Of a stretch of 64,000 nucleotides of DNA, positions 36,428 to 44,145 are shown in pieces. The translations under genes and the position numbers were made by a program. Numbering within the stretch: the stretch's first letter is position 1; every line of letters starts with the position of its first letter. Source of the stretch: Cloacibacterium sp047601505 (GTDB lineage: Bacteria; Bacteroidota; Bacteroidia; Flavobacteriales; Weeksellaceae); NCBI RefSeq assembly GCF_047601505.1, contig NZ_JASGJD010000001.1, positions 3,162,001 to 3,226,000 of the forward strand. Direction: 5' to 3'. Below the pieces are notes generated by a model. It worked only from the letters and a program-made list of their open reading frames with translations. It was not told where the DNA came from and ran no database searches.

Positions 36428-36468
36428 AAGTCCTAAACATTAGTTTTGGACTTTTTTTTATATATTTG
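36428..36468 (+). terminator. Terminator after pepD followed by a -7 element
   Basis: Stem AAGTCCTAAAC (36428-36438) with GTTTTGGACTT (36443-36453; one mismatch), T-run, then TATATTTG (36461-36468). The whole block is repeated at 40598-40638, upstream of the DUF805 gene. Confidence 0.7.
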
Positions 36469-36632
36469 AATTCATAATCACAAAAAACAAATAACTATAA
36501 ACTCATAATAGAAATAGTTAAATAAGAATATATTTTTTATTTGAAATCTCTATTAAAAACAAAATACATTAGCTTAATTCTAAAGTATTTATTCTCTTTC
36601 AAATACAAATTAAACCATTAATAATTAGAAAA

Positions 36633-37109
36633 ATGAAGACAAAAAAGTACATTATTCTAGCCTTGGTCTTGAGCAATTTCTTTCTATTGAAAGCTCAATC
36701 GTCCATTGTCTCTTCTGGTTCTGACGTTAATTCTCCGGCAGGAATGGTAAGTTCTACAATTGGAGAAACAATTTACACTACCACAAGTTCGGGAAGCGGA
36801 AGTATTTCTCAAGGAACCCAACAACCTTATGAAGTAAGCACTTCTTTAGGAATTAATGAAGCAGAAATCAATCTTATTTTCAACGCTTATCCTAATCCGG
36901 TTACAGATTATTTAACGATTAGCATCAATAAAGATTATAAAAATGTAAGTTTTGAACTTTTAGATTCTAATGGTCGTCTCTTAGAATCAAAAGAAATAAC
37001 TTCAAAAGACACAAACATCAATATGATTAAGCGTCTCCCTTCTCTTTATTTATTGAACATAAAAAAAGGAGCTAAAACTATTAAAACTTATAAAATAATT
37101 AAAAAATAA
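36633..37109 (+). CDS. Very short T9SS cargo protein with a type A sorting domain
   Basis: 158 aa: a signal peptide (to LKAQ), about 60 residues rich in Ser, Gly and Thr (SGSDVNSPAGMVSSTIGETI, QGTQQPYEVST), then a T9SS type A C-terminal domain from about residue 84 (NAYPNPVTDYLTISINKDYK ... KTYKIIKK). Almost nothing is left besides the export signals, so the cargo itself is tiny. It is followed after four bases by a second secreted protein; such pairs are common in flavobacteria. PorU/PorV in this window would process it. Confidence 0.85.
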   Translation: MKTKKYIILALVLSNFFLLKAQSSIVSSGSDVNSPAGMVSSTIGETIYTTTSSGSGSISQGTQQPYEVSTSLGINEAEINLIFNAYPNPVTDYLTISINKDYKNVSFELLDSNGRLLESKEITSKDTNINMIKRLPSLYLLNIKKGAKTIKTYKIIKK

Positions 37110-37113
37110 TACT

Positions 37114-37965
37114 ATGAAAAAAAATCTATTTTCGCTGTTTGCCTTTTTATTTGCAACTTTATTAATTGCGCAGACACCTAATTTAATTAGTTATCAAGCA
37201 GTGGTAAGAAATGCATCTAACGCATTAGTAGTTAACCAATCTGTAGGAATTAAGTTTAGTATATTAAAAAGTTCTATTAATGGAACTACTGTATATTCTG
37301 AAACCCAAAACTCAACTACAAACAACAACGGACTTTTCACTGCTAAAATAGGTAGTGGAACTCTTGTAAGTGGCTCTCTAACAAATATTAATTGGGGAGA
37401 CGATTTGTATTTCATAAAAACTGAAATAGACCCAACTGGTGGCAATTCTTATACCATTAATGGCACTTCTCAACTTCTAAGTGTTCCTTACGCTTTACAT
37501 GCCAAAACGGTAGATGACAACTCTATAACCACAACTAAAATTTCAGCAACAGGCACTGCTAGTTCTAGTACATATCTAAGAGGAGATGGAACTTGGGCTA
37601 CATTATCCACACCAAACACTCCATTTTCTGTCGTAAATGTAAATTCTAGAACATTTAATTACACCGTACCAACATCACTAATGGGAGGAATATTACTACT
37701 AAACTATTCTGCCTATCAATCAGGAGCGGTTGAAGTTAACATCACCCTTCCCTCCCCTGCATCAGTAGGGTACGGAGCAAGATTTAGACTCGCATTTACA
37801 GAATACAGTAATAGCATGACTATTGAAACAAAAGTACAGACTAATGCAGGAAGTTTACACACCTCATATAGTGGTGTAAATCCTCCTAACACATATGCTC
37901 TCACCCAAAACTCTACAGAATTTTTTTGTGATGGGAATAATTGGTATGAATTTTCTGCATTTTAA
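37114..37965 (+). CDS. Secreted protein paired with the T9SS mini-cargo, unknown function
   Basis: 283 aa, signal peptide to LIAQ. The N-terminal region TPNLISYQAVVRNASNALVV, SVGIKFSILKSS, NNNGLFTAKIGSG and LLSVPYALHAKTVDD is a recurring flavobacterial module also found at the head of collagen- and tail-fibre-like proteins. The C-terminal ~110 residues (from SVVNVNSRTFNY) are beta-rich and of no known family. It lacks a sorting domain. Four bases separate it from the mini-cargo, so both are made from one mRNA. Confidence 0.75.
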   Translation: MKKNLFSLFAFLFATLLIAQTPNLISYQAVVRNASNALVVNQSVGIKFSILKSSINGTTVYSETQNSTTNNNGLFTAKIGSGTLVSGSLTNINWGDDLYFIKTEIDPTGGNSYTINGTSQLLSVPYALHAKTVDDNSITTTKISATGTASSSTYLRGDGTWATLSTPNTPFSVVNVNSRTFNYTVPTSLMGGILLLNYSAYQSGAVEVNITLPSPASVGYGARFRLAFTEYSNSMTIETKVQTNAGSLHTSYSGVNPPNTYALTQNSTEFFCDGNNWYEFSAF

Positions 37966-37982
37966 AATATACACTTAAAATA

Positions 37983-38015
37983 AAAAATCCAAAAACCAAT
38001 CGTTTTTGGATTTTT
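37983..38015 (+). terminator. Terminator after the secreted pair
   Basis: Stem AAAAATCCAAAAAC (37983-37996) with GTTTTTGGATTTTT (38002-38015), five-base loop. A diverged copy is at 41100-41130. Confidence 0.85.
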
Positions 38016-38050
38016 CATTAAAAACCTATTATTAATAACGATATATTCAC

Positions 38051-38058
38051 TATTTTTG
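38051..38058 (+). promoter_or_regulatory. -7 element of the M14 peptidase gene
   Basis: TATTTTTG, 18 bases before the ATG at 38077. The same element survives in the duplicated segment at 41168-41175. Confidence 0.5.
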
Positions 38059-38076
38059 GTAAAATTTTGATTTGAT

Positions 38077-40578
38077 ATGAAAAAATTATTACTACTATTA
38101 TGGATTAACATTAGTGCTTTGGCTTTTGCACAAATAAAAAGTCCTTATGAATTTTTGCCTACTTACGGCAAACAAATCACCTATTATCATCAGGTAGAAG
38201 AATATTTCAACTACCTTACTACACAAACTCCTTATGTAAAACACCAGAAATATGGCGAAACCTCAGAACATAGAAATCTGAATGTTTATTATATTTCTAC
38301 ACCAGAAAATTTAGCCAATTTAGAGCAAATAAGACTTCAAAATCTAGCTTCTGTTGGATTAGCACCTAAAACTTCAACTACAGTTGGAGATAAATTAATC
38401 GTTTGGTTGAGTTTTAACGTTCACGGAAACGAATGGGCAGGAACAGAAAGTGCTCTTTCAGTAGCTTATGAACTTGCCAATCCTGATAATAAAACCACCA
38501 AAGAATGGTTAAAAAACACCATCGTTATTTTAGACCCTTGCATTAATCCTGATGGATATTCCAGATACGGAAACTGGTTGAGAGAAATTTCTGGTAAAAA
38601 TACCAACCCAAATAAATTTGACCGTGAACACGCCGAAGAATGGCCAGGCGGAAGATACAATCATTATATTTTTGATATGAACCGAGATTGGGCTTGGCAA
38701 ACTCAAATCGAAACCAAGCAAAGAATGGCACTCTACAACCATTGGATGCCACAAGTACACACAGATGTTCACGAACAAGGTTATGATTCGCCGTACTTTT
38801 TCCCGCCAGCTGCAGAACCTCAACACGAATTTATAGAAGCTTACCAAAAAGATTTTCATAAATTATTAGGAAAAAATATTTCCGCAAAATTTGACGCGAA
38901 TAATTGGATGTACAACACCAGCGAAAGATTCGACCTTTTTTATCCTAGTTACGGAGATACTTATCCAATGTACAATGGCGCTGTTGGAATGACGCTAGAA
39001 CAAGGCGGAATAAGAGCTGGAAGAGAAATCACTATGGAAAACGGGGTAAATCTTACCATAAAAGACAGATTAACGCACCACAAAACCGCAGTTTTGGCGG
39101 TGGTAGAAACTTCGGCTTCTCAGATTGACCCTTTATTGAAAGGTTTTAGAAATTTCATGAACAATCCTAGAACTCATATGAAAGGTAAATATGCAACTTA
39201 TATTCTCAAGAACAATCCAAAACTCAATCAATTAGCAGATTTATTGAAAATTAACAAAATAGAATATTCTTACGCTACCGAAAAATCTAGTGCATCTGGC
39301 TACAATTATTTTACTCAAAAAGACGAAAGTTTCTCTGTAGAACCCAACGATTTAATTGTAAAAGTAGACCAACCGAAAGCTGTTTTTACTCAAATTTTAT
39401 TTGAACCTACTAATAAAATGACAGACAGTCTTTCTTACGACATTACCGCATGGAATCTTCCTCTTGCGTATGGAGTACAAGGTTACGCCGTGAAAAATGC
39501 TTTAAATCTAAAAACTAAAACTTCTATAGAAACCGCTTCTAAATCTATCCCCAAAACCGTTTATGCGTTCTATATTCCTTGGAATAACAGAACCTCAGCA
39601 GAAGTTTTGGCTCAGCTTCAACAAAAAGATATCAAAGTAAGATATGCAATGAAACAAGCCATTTTTGGAGATGTAACCATAGAACCAGGCGGGCTAATGG
39701 TTGCCAAAGGAGACAATCCAAAAATTGCAAATTTCGAAAATACTGTAGGAGAAATTGTGAAAAAGAAAAGTGATTTTGCAACTATTGAAACAGGATTTTC
39801 TAAAAACGCAAAAGATCTTGGCGGAGAAAACTTCCCATTAATGAAAGCTCCGAAAGTGCTTTTATTATCAGGAAATGGAGTAACTTCTACCGAATTTGGT
39901 GCTGCTTGGTATTATTTTGATGAAATTTTAAATTATCCTGTAACCATTGTTGACCAAGATAAATTAAGAAATGTTAAACTTTTTGAGTTCAACACTTTGG
40001 TTCTCGCTGACGGAAGATATAATTTTTCTGATGCTGATATGAAAAGATTGAACGAATGGATTAACAATGGTGGAAAAGTAATTGCTATAGATGGCGCGCT
40101 AAATGTTTTTGACGGAAAAGATGGCTACGCACTGAATCCTTATGCTACAGACGAAGAAAAGCAAGCTGCTGAAAAAGTAAAAAAAGAAAAACAATTGAAA
40201 GAACGCTTCCTAGATTCTGGCAACGAAGAAAGAAGATTGCTTGCCAACTCAATTCCGGGAGCTATTATTGAAAACAATTTAGATATTACACATCCTTTGT
40301 CTTTTGGTTTGGGCAAAAAATATTTCAGTTTAAAAACAGGCGACAAAATTTATGCAATGTTGAAAGGAGCTAACAATGTGGCTTATGTTCCTAAAAATTA
40401 CAAAAGCTATGGCTACATTGGTCATGATTTTGGCAAAAAACTACCCGAAACCGTGAGCTTTGCTGTAGAAAGTAAAGGCGCAGGAAAAGTAGTTTATATG
40501 ATAGACAATCCTCTTTTCAGAGCATTCTGGGAAAACGGAATTATGTTATTTAGCAATGCTTTGTTTTTGGTGAATTAA
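38077..40578 (+). CDS. Large secreted M14 zinc carboxypeptidase
   Basis: 833 aa, signal peptide to LAFAQ. The M14 zinc site is near the start: FNVHGNEWAGTESAL gives His and Glu of the HxxE motif, and MPQVHTDVHEQG gives the third ligand; MTLEQGG probably carries the catalytic Glu. The C-terminal half (from about residue 590, KAPKVLLLSGNGV, then WINNGGKVIAIDGALNVF) resembles a class I glutamine-amidotransferase/ThuA-like Rossmann domain. Likely cuts amino acids from peptides outside the cytoplasm. Its last 36 bases occur a second time at 41192-41227. Confidence 0.88.
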   Translation: MKKLLLLLWINISALAFAQIKSPYEFLPTYGKQITYYHQVEEYFNYLTTQTPYVKHQKYGETSEHRNLNVYYISTPENLANLEQIRLQNLASVGLAPKTSTTVGDKLIVWLSFNVHGNEWAGTESALSVAYELANPDNKTTKEWLKNTIVILDPCINPDGYSRYGNWLREISGKNTNPNKFDREHAEEWPGGRYNHYIFDMNRDWAWQTQIETKQRMALYNHWMPQVHTDVHEQGYDSPYFFPPAAEPQHEFIEAYQKDFHKLLGKNISAKFDANNWMYNTSERFDLFYPSYGDTYPMYNGAVGMTLEQGGIRAGREITMENGVNLTIKDRLTHHKTAVLAVVETSASQIDPLLKGFRNFMNNPRTHMKGKYATYILKNNPKLNQLADLLKINKIEYSYATEKSSASGYNYFTQKDESFSVEPNDLIVKVDQPKAVFTQILFEPTNKMTDSLSYDITAWNLPLAYGVQGYAVKNALNLKTKTSIETASKSIPKTVYAFYIPWNNRTSAEVLAQLQQKDIKVRYAMKQAIFGDVTIEPGGLMVAKGDNPKIANFENTVGEIVKKKSDFATIETGFSKNAKDLGGENFPLMKAPKVLLLSGNGVTSTEFGAAWYYFDEILNYPVTIVDQDKLRNVKLFEFNTLVLADGRYNFSDADMKRLNEWINNGGKVIAIDGALNVFDGKDGYALNPYATDEEKQAAEKVKKEKQLKERFLDSGNEERRLLANSIPGAIIENNLDITHPLSFGLGKKYFSLKTGDKIYAMLKGANNVAYVPKNYKSYGYIGHDFGKKLPETVSFAVESKGAGKVVYMIDNPLFRAFWENGIMLFSNALFLVN

Positions 40579-40597
40579 AAAGTTAATCCAATATTTA

Positions 40598-40638
40598 AAA
40601 GTCCGAAATATTAGTTTTGGACTTTTTTTGTATATTTG
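40598..40638 (+). terminator. Terminator after the M14 gene followed by a -7 element
   Basis: Stem AAAGTCCGAAA (40598-40608) with TTTTGGACTTT (40614-40624), T-run, then TATATTTG (40631-40638). Close copy of the block at 36428-36468. Confidence 0.7.
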
Positions 40639-40675
40639 GATTTACAATAATTATAATTTATAAAAACAATTAACT

Positions 40676-41080
40676 ATGAATTGGTATTTAAAAGTACTAA
40701 AACAGTACTCAGATTTTAGTGGAAGAGCAAGAAGAAAAGAATATTGGATGTTTATTCTTTTTAACTTAATTTTTTTAGTTTGTGCAGCAATTTTGGATAA
40801 TCTTTTAGGATTAACTTTTGGAGAAAATTCCCCTTATGGTTTTCTTTATTTGGTTTATGCGCTATTGGTTTTCATTCCTGGTTTAGCTGTAGCTGTAAGA
40901 AGATTACATGATGTAGGCAAAAGTGGTTGGTGGTATTTTATAGCACTAATTCCTATTATTGGTGGTATTTGGTTACTGATATTATTCTGCACTGAAGGAA
41001 TTTCAGGCTCTAATGAATATGGACCAGACCCAAAAGGAAATTTTTCAGAAATAAATGAAATTGGACAAAAAGAAATTTAA
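40676..41080 (+). CDS. DUF805 membrane protein
   Basis: 134 aa. The N-terminus MNWYLKVLKQYSDFSGRARR and KEYWMF are the DUF805 signature, followed by three to four hydrophobic helices and RRLHDVGKSGWW. These small inner-membrane proteins are widespread and of unknown function. The gene lies in a segment that looks duplicated from upstream. Confidence 0.92.
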   Translation: MNWYLKVLKQYSDFSGRARRKEYWMFILFNLIFLVCAAILDNLLGLTFGENSPYGFLYLVYALLVFIPGLAVAVRRLHDVGKSGWWYFIALIPIIGGIWLLILFCTEGISGSNEYGPDPKGNFSEINEIGQKEI

Positions 41081-41099
41081 TTTTTTCCATATAAAATAA

Positions 41100-41130
41100 A
41101 AATCCAAAACCATAAGGTTTTGGATTTTTT
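41100..41130 (+). terminator. Terminator after the DUF805 gene
   Basis: Stem AAATCCAAAACC (41100-41111) with GGTTTTGGATTT (41116-41127), T-run. Related to the terminator at 37983. Confidence 0.85.
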
Positions 41131-41227
41131 ATTAACTACCCTACTATTATTAATAGGATGTATTCATTATTTTTGAGAAATTTCAACTTCTTGTTATTTA
41201 GCAATGCTTTGTTTTTGGTGAATTAAA
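41131..41227 (+). pseudogene. Scar of a deleted second copy of the M14 gene
   Basis: The stretch CTATTATTAATAGGATGTAT and the following TATTTTTG (-7 element, 41168-41175) resemble the M14 promoter region at 38027-38060. At 41192 it jumps straight into the last 36 bases of the M14 gene, identical to 40544-40579 and including the stop codon. What is seen is a promoter and a gene end with the body missing; the reading as duplication followed by deletion is inferred. Confidence 0.7.
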
Positions 41228-41254
41228 TTAACCACAATTAATAAGTTAAAAACC

Positions 41255-41545
41255 CTTCTGTTCTGGTCTCGAAATCATATTTTCTGGTTCTGAACTCATC
41301 TTTTGAGGTCTTTTACTCATCTCGTGAGGTTCTTTAACCAAAAATATACGTTCCTTAACTCATAATTTTGGGGTTTAGACTCTAATTTTGGGGTTCCGAA
41401 CCTCAAAATATAGGTTATAGAACCCCAACGAAATACTTCGAGACCTATCCAGAGTATTCCTTAACCTATCCAGAATAGTAATTTGAAGGTTGAGATAAGT
41501 TAAAAATATATACAGAGGTGTTAAAAATACATCCGAAGGAGTAAA
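41255..41545. repeat. Degenerate 20-23-bp repeat tract
   Basis: This gene-free stretch holds a dozen or so imperfect tandem units, clearest on the minus strand: AACCTCACGAGATGAGTAAA, ACCTCAAAAGATGAGTTCAG, AACCAGAAAATATGATTTCG, AACCCCAAAATTATGAGTTA. The common core is AACC(T/C)CAAAAnATGAGTT. The units touch each other with no spacers and no frame stays open across the tract, so it is neither CRISPR nor coding. Its purpose is unknown. Confidence 0.65.
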
Positions 41546-41574
41546 AAAATATCCTGCAAGGGGTCTTGCAGGAT
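41540..41574 (-). terminator. Terminator of the ferredoxin gene
   Basis: Stem ATCCTGCAAG (41551-41560), loop GGGT, CTTGCAGGAT (41565-41574). On the minus strand it is followed by a T-run (41542-41550). Confidence 0.9.
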
Positions 41575-41598
41575 GTTTTTATGTTTTTTAGAAAACTT

Positions 41599-41931
41599 TT
41601 ACTCATAAGGAGCTAATTCTACCTCTAGACCTTCTAAGTCTTCGGTAATGTGAATTTGGCAACCCAATCTAGAATTTTCTTTTACGTTATACGCTTCAGA
41701 AAGCATGGCATCTTCCTCATCAGATTTTTCGGGAAGAGGTGTGTCACTATTTACATAACATTGGCAAGATGCACACATCGCCATACCACCGCAAACTCCT
41801 ATTGTACCTTCTTCTGCCAATTCGTAGAGTTTTACTACTTCCATCAGATTAAGAGCCATATCAGTTGGCGCAGCTACTTCGTGAGTTACTCCGTTTCTAT
41901 CTGTAATTTTTATATTTACGTCTAAAGCCAT
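41599..41931 (-). CDS. [2Fe-2S] ferredoxin, adrenodoxin type
   Basis: 110 aa soluble electron carrier. Cys 47, 53, 56 and 91 (CGGMAMCASC and LGCQIH) give the C-x5-C-x2-C...C spacing of ISC/adrenodoxin-type ferredoxins; Cys 58 is extra. The gene for a ferredoxin–NADP reductase lies just upstream on the same strand, so the reductase probably reduces this protein with NADPH. The final acceptor (Fe-S assembly or an oxygenase) is not in the window. Confidence 0.93.
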   Translation of the reverse strand: MALDVNIKITDRNGVTHEVAAPTDMALNLMEVVKLYELAEEGTIGVCGGMAMCASCQCYVNSDTPLPEKSDEEDAMLSEAYNVKENSRLGCQIHITEDLEGLEVELAPYE

Positions 41932-42003
41932 AATATTTTTGTTGGTTGTTAGATGTTGGATAATGAATTTAATACCCTTGCTCCCACATCAAGCATCTTG
42001 CAA

Positions 42004-43056
42004 TTAATCAATTTTCTTTACTACGGCTTTTTCAGCTTCTTTTCTAGAACCATCAAAACCATCTACACCGCTCACGGTAGTGTATTTTAGTACATATTTT
42101 TTACCCGGATTTAATCTATTGTACACACTTTGGCACATTAGAGTAGCTTCATGGAAACCACATAAAATTAATTTTAATTTCCCAGGATAAGTATTAACGT
42201 CACCAATTGCGTAAACCCCATCAATATTGGTTTGATAATCTAAAGCATTGTTTACTACAATTGCATTTTTCTCAATATTCAAGCCCCAATTTGCAATAGA
42301 ACCTAATTTAGGAGTTAGACCAAAAAGTGGAATAAAATAATCTGTTTCAAGGTCGAAAACATTACCATCTTGTTCTACAGTAATGGCTTCTATATGACCA
42401 TCGCCTTTCAAACCAGTAACTTCTGCAGGAGTAATAAGATTAATTTTTCCTTTATTTTTAAGCTCCTGAACTTTTTCTACAGAATCTAATGCACCTCTAA
42501 ATTCATTTCTACGGTGAATTAAAGTTACCGATTTTGCCACATTAGCCAAGAAAATACTCCAATCTAAAGCAGAATCTCCACCACCAGCAATTACGATATT
42601 TTTATCTCTGTAAACTTCAGGATTTTTCACAAAATAATCTACTCCTTTCTCTTCGTAATCTGCCACATTGTCAATCAAAGGTTTTCTCGGTTCAAAAGTT
42701 CCTAAACCACCAGCTATAGCCACAGCTTTTGCATGATGCACTGTACCTTTGTTGGTAATTACCTCAAAAGTTCCATCTTCTAATTTATTAAGAGTAGAAG
42801 CCGTTTCGCCCAATGTAAAACCAGGTTGAAATTGTTTAATTTGCTCCATCAAATTATCTACCAAATCACCTGCTAAAACAGAAGGATAACCAGGAATATC
42901 AAAAATTGGTTTTTTAGGATAAAGCTCTGTAAGTTGACCACCAGGCTGCGGAAGAGCATCTATAAGGTGGCATTTTAATTTTAATAAACCTGCTTCAAAA
43001 ACAGCAAAAAGTCCGGTTGGCCCGGCACCTATAATCAATAAATCTGTTGTAATCAT
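42004..43056 (-). CDS. Ferredoxin–NADP reductase, thioredoxin-reductase-like type
   Basis: 350 aa flavoprotein. FAD-binding GAGPTG (10-15), PQPGGQLTELYPKKPIFDIPG as in the Chlorobium/Bacillus type of FNR, NADPH-binding IAGGGDSALDW, and a late GVYAIGDVNTYPGK. There is no CxxC redox pair, which rules out a true thioredoxin reductase. It passes electrons from NADPH to ferredoxin; the ferredoxin gene 72 bases downstream is the likely partner. Confidence 0.92.
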   Translation of the reverse strand: MITTDLLIIGAGPTGLFAVFEAGLLKLKCHLIDALPQPGGQLTELYPKKPIFDIPGYPSVLAGDLVDNLMEQIKQFQPGFTLGETASTLNKLEDGTFEVITNKGTVHHAKAVAIAGGLGTFEPRKPLIDNVADYEEKGVDYFVKNPEVYRDKNIVIAGGGDSALDWSIFLANVAKSVTLIHRRNEFRGALDSVEKVQELKNKGKINLITPAEVTGLKGDGHIEAITVEQDGNVFDLETDYFIPLFGLTPKLGSIANWGLNIEKNAIVVNNALDYQTNIDGVYAIGDVNTYPGKLKLILCGFHEATLMCQSVYNRLNPGKKYVLKYTTVSGVDGFDGSRKEAEKAVVKKID

Positions 43057-43245
43057 TAAATAAGTATTTTTTATTGTAAATTTGTAAATTACGAATAAAA
43101 ACTTTTCATATTTTGCAAATATAAGAATTTTTATGAGCTAGCCTTGTAACTAAAGTGACATTTATAATCTCTTATGATAATAGATAATGCCACTTTTTAT
43201 TTTGGCAAAATTTTTGAAATGTACATTGGAAATAAAAAAGAATTA

Positions 43246-44007
43246 ATGAAAAAATATTTTAGCATCATACTTTCTTTCGCATTTATGTTGATGTTTTCGC
43301 AGGTAGAAAATATCAAAAACGGAGAAAAATTAACCTACAGAATACACTATGGCTTTTTAAATGCCGGCACTGCTACTCTTACTGCTAATCAAATTAATTA
43401 TAGAAATGCTCCACATTACAGAGTAACTGGTGTTGGGCGTAGTTCTGGCGCTGTAAGAGCTTTTTTTAAAGTAGATGACGTGTACGAAAGTTACATCAAT
43501 ATCGCCACAGGGTTGCCAAGTCATTACGTAAGAAATGTTTCGGAAGGTGGCTACAGAAGACATTTTGAGACTGAATTTAACCAAGATAATCAATCTTTAA
43601 CACTTACCAATAAATTAGAAAAAACTTCTAAACATTTTAAAACAGTAAAAGGACTTCAAGACATGATTTCTGCATTTTACTATCTTAGAAGTATAGACAG
43701 TACCAACTTTAAAGTAGGAAGTGCTCTTAAAATAAATGTTTGGATAGACGACGAAATTTATCCATTTATGCTAAAAGTAACTGGCATTGAAAACAGAAAT
43801 ACAAAATTTGGAAAAATCTCTTGTCTTAAAATTGTTCCTTATGTAATGAGTGGAAGAATTTTTAAATCTCAAGAAGGAGTTACGATGTATGTAACCAACG
43901 ATGCCAACTTAGTTCCTGTTGAATTGAAAGCAGAATTATTAGTTGGTTCTTTGAAGGCAAGTTTAGACGATTATCACAACGTGAAATATCCAATGAATTT
44001 CAGGTGA
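43246..44007 (+). CDS. DUF3108 secreted protein
   Basis: The ATG at 43246 gives a clean signal peptide (MKKYFSIILSFAFMLMFSQ); a longer frame from 43174 only adds intergenic sequence. 253 aa. NGEKLTYRIHYGFLNAGTATL, FKVDDVYESYINIATGLPSH and the beta-rich body ending KASLDDYHNVKYP are typical of DUF3108, a LolA-like periplasmic fold of unknown function. It may relate to lipoprotein or envelope stress. Confidence 0.85.
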   Translation: MKKYFSIILSFAFMLMFSQVENIKNGEKLTYRIHYGFLNAGTATLTANQINYRNAPHYRVTGVGRSSGAVRAFFKVDDVYESYINIATGLPSHYVRNVSEGGYRRHFETEFNQDNQSLTLTNKLEKTSKHFKTVKGLQDMISAFYYLRSIDSTNFKVGSALKINVWIDDEIYPFMLKVTGIENRNTKFGKISCLKIVPYVMSGRIFKSQEGVTMYVTNDANLVPVELKAELLVGSLKASLDDYHNVKYPMNFR

Positions 44008-44032
44008 GCTAAATAACATATTGATAAACAAC

Positions 44033-44061
44033 AAAATCCGATAAAATTCTCGGATTTTTTA
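44033..44061 (+). terminator. Terminator after the DUF3108 gene
   Basis: Stem AAAATCCG (44033-44040) with CGGATTTT (44051-44058) and a T-run. Confidence 0.8.
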
Positions 44062-44145
44062 TTTTGATGTAATAAAAATAAAACTTCGATTGTCTTAATT
44101 GAAACAAAAGAAAAAAACATACAACTAATCATCAAAATAAAAACT

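Noticed and set aside
41231..41345. Small minus-strand frame through the repeat tract (ATG near 41320)
   Set aside because: The frame is short, made only of repeat units and has no promoter or homologous pattern.
41255..41545. CRISPR array
   Set aside because: Units of 20-23 bases follow each other directly, vary strongly and have no unique spacers; no cas genes are present.
42004..43056. Thioredoxin reductase
   Set aside because: The fold is right but the CxxC redox pair is missing and a ferredoxin gene is adjacent, which fits ferredoxin–NADP reductase.
43174..43245. Longer N-terminus of the DUF3108 protein
   Set aside because: The extra 24 residues come from the intergenic region; the signal peptide begins at the later ATG (43246).
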